Program-made: the position numbers and the translations under genes | The notes under the pieces: generated by a model | Told to the model about the DNA's origin: nothing | What the model saw: the letters and a program-made list of their open reading frames with translations, nothing else | The model's database searches: none | In this document: in pieces, positions 8,040-11,656 of the stretch | Layout of the letters: each line of letters opens with the position of its first letter | Position numbering within the stretch: position 1 is the first letter of the stretch | From: Bacteroidota bacterium | GTDB lineage: Bacteria > Bacteroidota > Ignavibacteria > SZUA-365 > JAADGX01 | Direction of reading: 5' to 3' | Length of the DNA stretch: 11,656 nucleotides | Assembly (NCBI GenBank): GCA_024276335.1 | Contig: JAJRXL010000192.1 | Span: 1-11,656, forward strand

Positions 8040-9164
8040 ATGTTGGCTTTGGTAACGGGCGGAGCGGGATTCATCGGGTCTCATACGGTTGATGCCCTTC
8101 GGCAACGAGGGTACGATGTACGGATCCTGGATAACTTGCAGAAACCAGTTCATTTGAAAGGCAAACCCTCCTACCTACCGGACGACGTGGAATTCATGCT
8201 CGGCGACGTCCGCAGTAAGGATGACATGAGAAAAGCATTGCGCGGCGTGGATGTCGTTTTTCATCTCGCTGCATACCAGGACTACCTTCCTGATTTTTCT
8301 ACCTTTTTCCATGTCAATGCCGTCGGCACCGCCCTCTTATACGAGATCATCGTTGAAGAGCATCTCCCTGTTCAGAAGGTTATTGTCGCATCATCCCAGT
8401 TCGTGAATGGCGAAGGACTCTACAAGACGGCGGACGGCGCCCTGGTCGTACCTGGTCCTCGCCCGGTTGAGCAACTTGACCGCGGTGTCTTCGATCATCT
8501 CGATGAGCACGGTCGCCCCATGCAGTGGCAATGGACGCCGGAGAGCGTAACCAGTCCTCCAAACCAGTACGCGCTTTCAAAGCATGCACAGGAATTGATG
8601 GCCTTGACATTTGGAAAACGCTACGGCATCCCTTCGGTAGCGCTTCGATACTCGATTGTTCAAGGGGCGCGCCAATCGTTCTACAATGCCTACAGCGGCG
8701 CCTGTCGAATTTTTTCGCTTCATTATTATTTTGATCGTTCGCCGACGATTTACGAAGATGGAAAGCAGTGTCGGGATTTCGTGAATATTCACGACGTGGT
8801 GGAAGCTAACATGCTGGTGCTGGAAGACGACCGCGCGAACTACCGGCAGTTTTGCGTGGGAGGTGGACGGGCTTATACGCTGCTGGAGTTCGATCGTATC
8901 GTGGCCGGAGTTTTTGGCAAGGAACACATTACGCCCAGGATCCCGGGTGAATATCGCTTTGGAGATACGCGCAATGCGTGTTCCGATTCATCAAAGTTGC
9001 GCGAGCTTGGCTGGCAACCGAAACGAACGGCGGATGATTCGGTAAGAGAATACGTTGGCTACTTGCAGCAACAGGATAACATCGAGGATATCCTCGAGTA
9101 CGCGGAAACCACGATGAAAAAACTCAACGTCGTTCGTTCGACACGTGAATCCATTAATAAATAG
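8040..9164 (+). CDS. NAD-dependent epimerase/dehydratase (extended SDR), dTDP-rhamnose 4-epimerase-like
   Basis: A 374-residue extended short-chain dehydrogenase acting on a nucleotide sugar in the cytoplasm. The Rossmann motif TGGAGFIG is at 6-13, with the acidic residue for the NAD ribose at Asp31 (ILDN). 'HLAA' is at 75-78, and the catalytic Ser119, Tyr177 and Lys181 (YALSK) are all present. The later segments 'ALRYSIVQGARQ' and 'EDGKQCRDFVNIHDV' resemble the dTDP-L-rhamnose 4-epimerase/WbiB branch as I recall it; here the CPxCG-like insert of that branch appears lost (HLDEHGRP instead). ATG at 8040 follows TAAGGTGA at 7-nt spacing. It is the first gene of the cassette, 18 nt before the nucleotidyltransferase, so it probably modifies the NDP-heptose or a partner sugar. 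Whether it is a 4-epimerase, 4,6-dehydratase or reductase cannot be read from the sequence. Family sure, reaction uncertain. Confidence 0.85.
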   Translation: MLALVTGGAGFIGSHTVDALRQRGYDVRILDNLQKPVHLKGKPSYLPDDVEFMLGDVRSKDDMRKALRGVDVVFHLAAYQDYLPDFSTFFHVNAVGTALLYEIIVEEHLPVQKVIVASSQFVNGEGLYKTADGALVVPGPRPVEQLDRGVFDHLDEHGRPMQWQWTPESVTSPPNQYALSKHAQELMALTFGKRYGIPSVALRYSIVQGARQSFYNAYSGACRIFSLHYYFDRSPTIYEDGKQCRDFVNIHDVVEANMLVLEDDRANYRQFCVGGGRAYTLLEFDRIVAGVFGKEHITPRIPGEYRFGDTRNACSDSSKLRELGWQPKRTADDSVREYVGYLQQQDNIEDILEYAETTMKKLNVVRSTRESINK

Positions 9165-9182
9165 ACGTCGCGTCATCAAGCC

Positions 9183-9905
9183 ATGAAAGCATTTCTTCTG
9201 GCTGCCGGGTTGGGAACACGTCTTCGCCCTCTTACCAACTCGATGCCGAAATGTCTTGTGAAGATATGCGGGAAACCGATGTTGCAATGGTGGTTGGAAC
9301 TCCTGGAAGCCCACGGCGTCTCTTCGGTGCTGATAAACACGCATCATCTTCCGGACCAAGTTGAATCTTTTCTCGCAGGTTATTCATCCCAGATGGATAT
9401 TCTCACCGTGTTCGAACCGGTGCTTCTTGGCAGCGCGGGGACGCTACGGGCGAACAGGGGCTTCGTATCAAGCGGTGAGCCGTTCTTTATTTGCTATGCT
9501 GATAACCTGACGGACATCGATCTCACTGCAATGAGGGCGACACATACCGGCTCAGGTGTCGTGCTGACTATGGCGCTGAAGGAAATGGACAATCCATCGA
9601 GCCGGGGTATCGCCGTTCTCGACGGGATGGATCGTGTCGTGTCGTTTGATGAAAAACCCGCGCAACCGAAATCCCGACTCGCAAACGCGGGCGTCTATAT
9701 TGCATCGCCCACGATGCTGGATGCGATAACGGAAGACGTACAAGATATCGGGTACGATCTCATTCCTCGCTTCGTTGGAAACATCCGGGGATACAGAATG
9801 CACGAGTACTTGCGGGATATCGGAACGGTATCGTCGCTGGAAGCAGCAGAGCGGGAATGGCAGAAAGTACTTGAAGATAAAAGCTGGATTGGAAAAAGAT
9901 CATGA
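9183..9905 (+). CDS. hddC: Sugar-1-phosphate nucleotidyltransferase, HddC-like
   Basis: A 240-residue nucleotidyltransferase that joins a sugar 1-phosphate and an NTP to give an NDP-sugar. The N-terminal nucleotide-binding motif GLGTRLRPLT is at 9-18, followed by 'MPKCLVKICGKPML' with its conserved Pro-Lys. The metal-binding Asp lies in 'CYADNLTDIDL'. 'FDEKP' and 'NAGVYI' are the sugar-binding segments of the family. The length fits the short mannose-1-phosphate guanylyltransferase/HddC group, without the C-terminal left-handed helix of longer paralogues. Flanked by kinase and isomerase genes of heptose synthesis, it most likely makes GDP-D-glycero-alpha-D-manno-heptose; GDP rather than another NDP is inferred from context only. 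The start has a weak ribosome-binding site, 18 nt after the SDR stop, so coupling to upstream translation is likely. Confidence 0.8.
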   Translation: MKAFLLAAGLGTRLRPLTNSMPKCLVKICGKPMLQWWLELLEAHGVSSVLINTHHLPDQVESFLAGYSSQMDILTVFEPVLLGSAGTLRANRGFVSSGEPFFICYADNLTDIDLTAMRATHTGSGVVLTMALKEMDNPSSRGIAVLDGMDRVVSFDEKPAQPKSRLANAGVYIASPTMLDAITEDVQDIGYDLIPRFVGNIRGYRMHEYLRDIGTVSSLEAAEREWQKVLEDKSWIGKRS

Positions 9906-9940
9906 GGATTTATGTTCAGAACTGAAGGCCGTTCTCATGA
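9900..9940 (+). repeat. Nested inverted repeat across the hddC stop
   Basis: TCATGAG (9900-9906) and CTCATGA (9934-9940) are exact inverted repeats, and an inner dyad TTCAG-AA-CTGAA sits at 9915-9926. The hddC stop TGA (9903-9905) lies in the left arm. A hairpin in the 65-nt gap before the kinase gene is possible; no T tract follows, so it is not a terminator. Confidence 0.35.
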
Positions 9941-9970
9941 ATATTATCGTGAACAAGTTCGAGCAATACC

Positions 9971-10957
9971 ATGATTATTTCCCAGACACCTCTCAGGATC
10001 AGTCTCGCAGGCGGAGGAACGGATTTCGACGAGTATTCGAAGACGCACGGCGGCCTGATTATCAGCACTGCCATTGACAAGTATGTCTTCGTCATTGTAA
10101 AAGAACGCTACGATGATTTAATCTACATCTCCTATATGCAGAAGGAAATTGTTCGCCATGTGGACGAAATCCAGCACGAGCTGGTCCGGGAGGCGATGAA
10201 AAAGACCGGTGTCGGTGGAGGCGTCGAGATCTCCATGCTGGCCGATATTCCCTCCGAGGGAAGCGGACTGGGATCGTCCAGCAGTTTGACTGTTGGGCTG
10301 CTTAATGCGTTATACATGTACACGGGAAGACAGGTGCCTGCGGAACAACTCGCCAGGGAAGCCTGCGAAATCGAGATTGAAATCTGCCGGAAACCAATTG
10401 GAAGGCAGGATCAATACATCGCGGCATTTGGTGGAATCTGTGAAATTGTATTGCAGGGTAGAGAGGTCATTGTCAACCGTCTACAAATTGCCGAAGGAGA
10501 AAAACGCAAGCTGGGATCGAACCTCCTTCTTTTTTACACCAACACGACCCGGAAATCCACGACGATTCTCACCGAGCAGCGCTCACGTATCGCCTCTACG
10601 ATCGATTATCTCGATATGATAAAGGACCTGGCAACGCAAACCCGGGATAGTATCCTCAACCGGGATTATGAACGGATAGGGCATTGCTTGGATGAAAACT
10701 GGCGGATGAAGAAAAAGCTCTCGTCCAATGTCTCGAACCGGGAGATTGACGCGATGTATGAGATTGCCCGCACGCATGGCGCACTGGGCGGGAAGATCGC
10801 GGGCGCAGGCGGTGGTGGCTTCCTCCTGTGCTACTGTCCACGGCACCGACAGGACGAGCTCCGGGAGGCCATGAGCCGGTACCGCGAGATGCCGTTTCTC
10901 TTCGAGCCCGATGGCAGCAAGATCATTTTCAATTACCGACGGTATAGCTGGAAGTAA
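9971..10957 (+). CDS. hddA: GHMP-family sugar kinase, D-glycero-D-manno-heptose 7-phosphate kinase-like
   Basis: A 328-residue GHMP kinase, expected to phosphorylate D-glycero-alpha-D-manno-heptose 7-phosphate at C1 using ATP in the cytoplasm. The three family motifs are clear: motif 1, PLRISLAGGGTD (7-18); motif 2, the ATP-binding loop GSGLGSSSSLTVGLLNAL (about 97-114); and motif 3, GGKIAGAGGGGFLL near residue 280. 'RKPIGRQDQYIAAFGG' carries the catalytic Asp typical of this group. The length suits HddA; the C-terminal FNYRRYSWK end is unremarkable. The ATG at 9971 has only a weak ribosome-binding site, and an in-frame stop lies just upstream, so no longer N-terminus is possible. It lies 65 nt after hddC and 114 nt before the isomerase gene. 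A fucokinase-like or other GHMP substrate cannot be excluded, but the neighbours favour heptose. Confidence 0.83.
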   Translation: MIISQTPLRISLAGGGTDFDEYSKTHGGLIISTAIDKYVFVIVKERYDDLIYISYMQKEIVRHVDEIQHELVREAMKKTGVGGGVEISMLADIPSEGSGLGSSSSLTVGLLNALYMYTGRQVPAEQLAREACEIEIEICRKPIGRQDQYIAAFGGICEIVLQGREVIVNRLQIAEGEKRKLGSNLLLFYTNTTRKSTTILTEQRSRIASTIDYLDMIKDLATQTRDSILNRDYERIGHCLDENWRMKKKLSSNVSNREIDAMYEIARTHGALGGKIAGAGGGGFLLCYCPRHRQDELREAMSRYREMPFLFEPDGSKIIFNYRRYSWK

Positions 10958-11071
10958 CGAATAACACACGTCTTCAAACGATCCAGGTTCGTGATACCAG
11001 AATAAGCATGCGTGTTTTGATGACGGAACGGGATGGCGTATTTTCAACGTTAGTAACATCGAGGACGCTTA

Positions 11072-11650
11072 GTGAAATTGTCTGATTACATAGAACACGT
11101 GACGGGGCATGCCCGCTCCGTCTCCCCGGAAGACGTGGAGGAAGTCATCGTGGCCTTGCTCCGGGTTTATGATTCAGGTGGAACCGTGTTCGTAATCGGT
11201 AATGGCGGGTCGGCGGCGAATGCATCGCATTTTGCGCAGGACCTGGCCAAGGGCACGTTGCGCGATCCAACACAGGTGCGCAGGCTTCGCGCCCTAAGCT
11301 TGACAGACAACAGCAGCTTCATGACCGCCCTGGCAAATGACGAAGGCTACGAGCATATCTTCGTCCAACAATTGAAAACTTTCGCGCGCCCCGGTGACCT
11401 GTTAATCGCCATCAGCGGATCCGGAAATAGCGCAAACGTCCTTCGCGCTGTGGAGTGGGCGCGGAATAGTAAGCTTACCACGATTGCCTTCACCGGGTTC
11501 GATGGGGGACAGCTCCATTCCCTGGCCGACATCAATGTCCATGCCGAGCTTCCGGATATGTGCGCCACCGAAGCCATTCACGCGATCCTGTTCCATTTCG
11601 TAGCCGAGGAAGTGAAACGGCGCATGGCTGAGAAAGAAAGAGGCCGATGA
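11072..11650 (+). CDS. gmhA: Sedoheptulose-7-phosphate isomerase (SIS domain)
   Basis: GmhA converts sedoheptulose 7-phosphate to D-glycero-D-manno-heptose 7-phosphate, the entry to heptose synthesis for LPS or other surface glycans. The 192-residue product is one SIS domain, the same length as E. coli GmhA. Phosphosugar-binding motifs are GNGGSAANASHFAQDL (43-58), the 'SLTDNSS' turn and ISGSGNSANVLRA (114-126). By alignment of spacing, His53 and His175 match metal/active-site histidines of GmhA (His61 and His180 in E. coli), while Asp57 sits where Glu65 would be and Glu167 where Gln172 would be. The start is GTG at 11072 with GAGG at 11061-11064, 7 nt upstream. Its stop overlaps the start of the next gene (ATGATGG at 11647). 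A DiaA-like regulatory SIS protein is less likely given the kinase and nucleotidyltransferase next door. Confidence 0.88.
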   Translation: MKLSDYIEHVTGHARSVSPEDVEEVIVALLRVYDSGGTVFVIGNGGSAANASHFAQDLAKGTLRDPTQVRRLRALSLTDNSSFMTALANDEGYEHIFVQQLKTFARPGDLLIAISGSGNSANVLRAVEWARNSKLTTIAFTGFDGGQLHSLADINVHAELPDMCATEAIHAILFHFVAEEVKRRMAEKERGR

Positions 11651-11656
11651 TGGCGA
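11647..11656 (+). CDS. Start of a following gene, cut by the right edge
   Basis: ATG at 11647 overlaps the GmhA TGA (11648-11650), and a second in-frame ATG follows at 11650; only Met-Met-Ala is visible. The overlap suggests an operon partner. The pathway lacks GmhB, the heptose-1,7-bisphosphate phosphatase, so that is the natural guess, but nothing in the few bases proves it. Confidence 0.3.

Noticed and set aside
1..11656. CRISPR array, insertion sequence, phage or defence genes
   Set aside because: No regularly spaced direct repeats, transposase or integrase motifs, or terminal inverted repeats were seen; the genes are envelope and glycan functions.

Overview
The window looks like chromosomal DNA of a Gram-negative bacterium of the Bacteroidota/FCB group, possibly near Ignavibacteria or Kapabacteria. 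Three things point there. The large secreted protein ends in a type IX secretion (T9SS) type A sorting domain with the YPNPFNP signature. A second secreted protein is built from tandem ASH-like ('choice-of-anchor D') repeats, which are common in that group. Lipid A and heptose genes imply an outer membrane. Base composition is mixed and near-balanced by eye. The phylum assignment is an inference and no marker gene settles it.

Left part, minus strand (4520 down to 1): a cell-envelope run of three genes. An LpxH-type UDP-2,3-diacylglucosamine hydrolase overlaps by ATGA with a class A penicillin-binding protein (PBP1A type). About 80 bp further on lies a secreted multi-repeat protein that runs off the left edge of the window. 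The PBP gene carries an in-frame TAA at codon 63, between its membrane anchor and its glycosyltransferase domain, although the frame is otherwise intact. It is therefore a pseudogene, a recent nonsense allele or a sequence error.

Middle (4521-7753): a divergent intergenic region with a candidate Bacteroidota-type promoter, then a 923-residue secreted protein on the plus strand. It has a signal peptide, a P (proprotein convertase) domain, beta-rich and unassigned alpha/beta regions, a coiled coil and a T9SS sorting domain. It ends at a textbook intrinsic terminator.

Right part, plus strand (7754-11656): a leader of about 290 bp with a 22-bp dyad, then a nucleotide-sugar cassette. The genes are an extended SDR (NAD-dependent epimerase/dehydratase), an HddC-like nucleotidyltransferase, an HddA-like GHMP sugar kinase and a GmhA-like sedoheptulose-7-phosphate isomerase. 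The start of another gene is cut by the right edge. GmhA, HddA and HddC are three of the four steps to GDP-D-glycero-alpha-D-manno-heptose; the missing phosphatase GmhB may be the cut gene. The SDR suggests that the activated heptose, or a co-assembled sugar, is modified further for a surface glycan.

I saw no tRNA, rRNA, CRISPR array, transposase or phage gene. No wholly new system stands out. The most unusual items are the broken PBP gene, the uncharacterised centre of the P-domain/T9SS protein, the alternating repeat architecture of the edge gene, and the SDR with its dyad-bearing leader in the heptose cassette.
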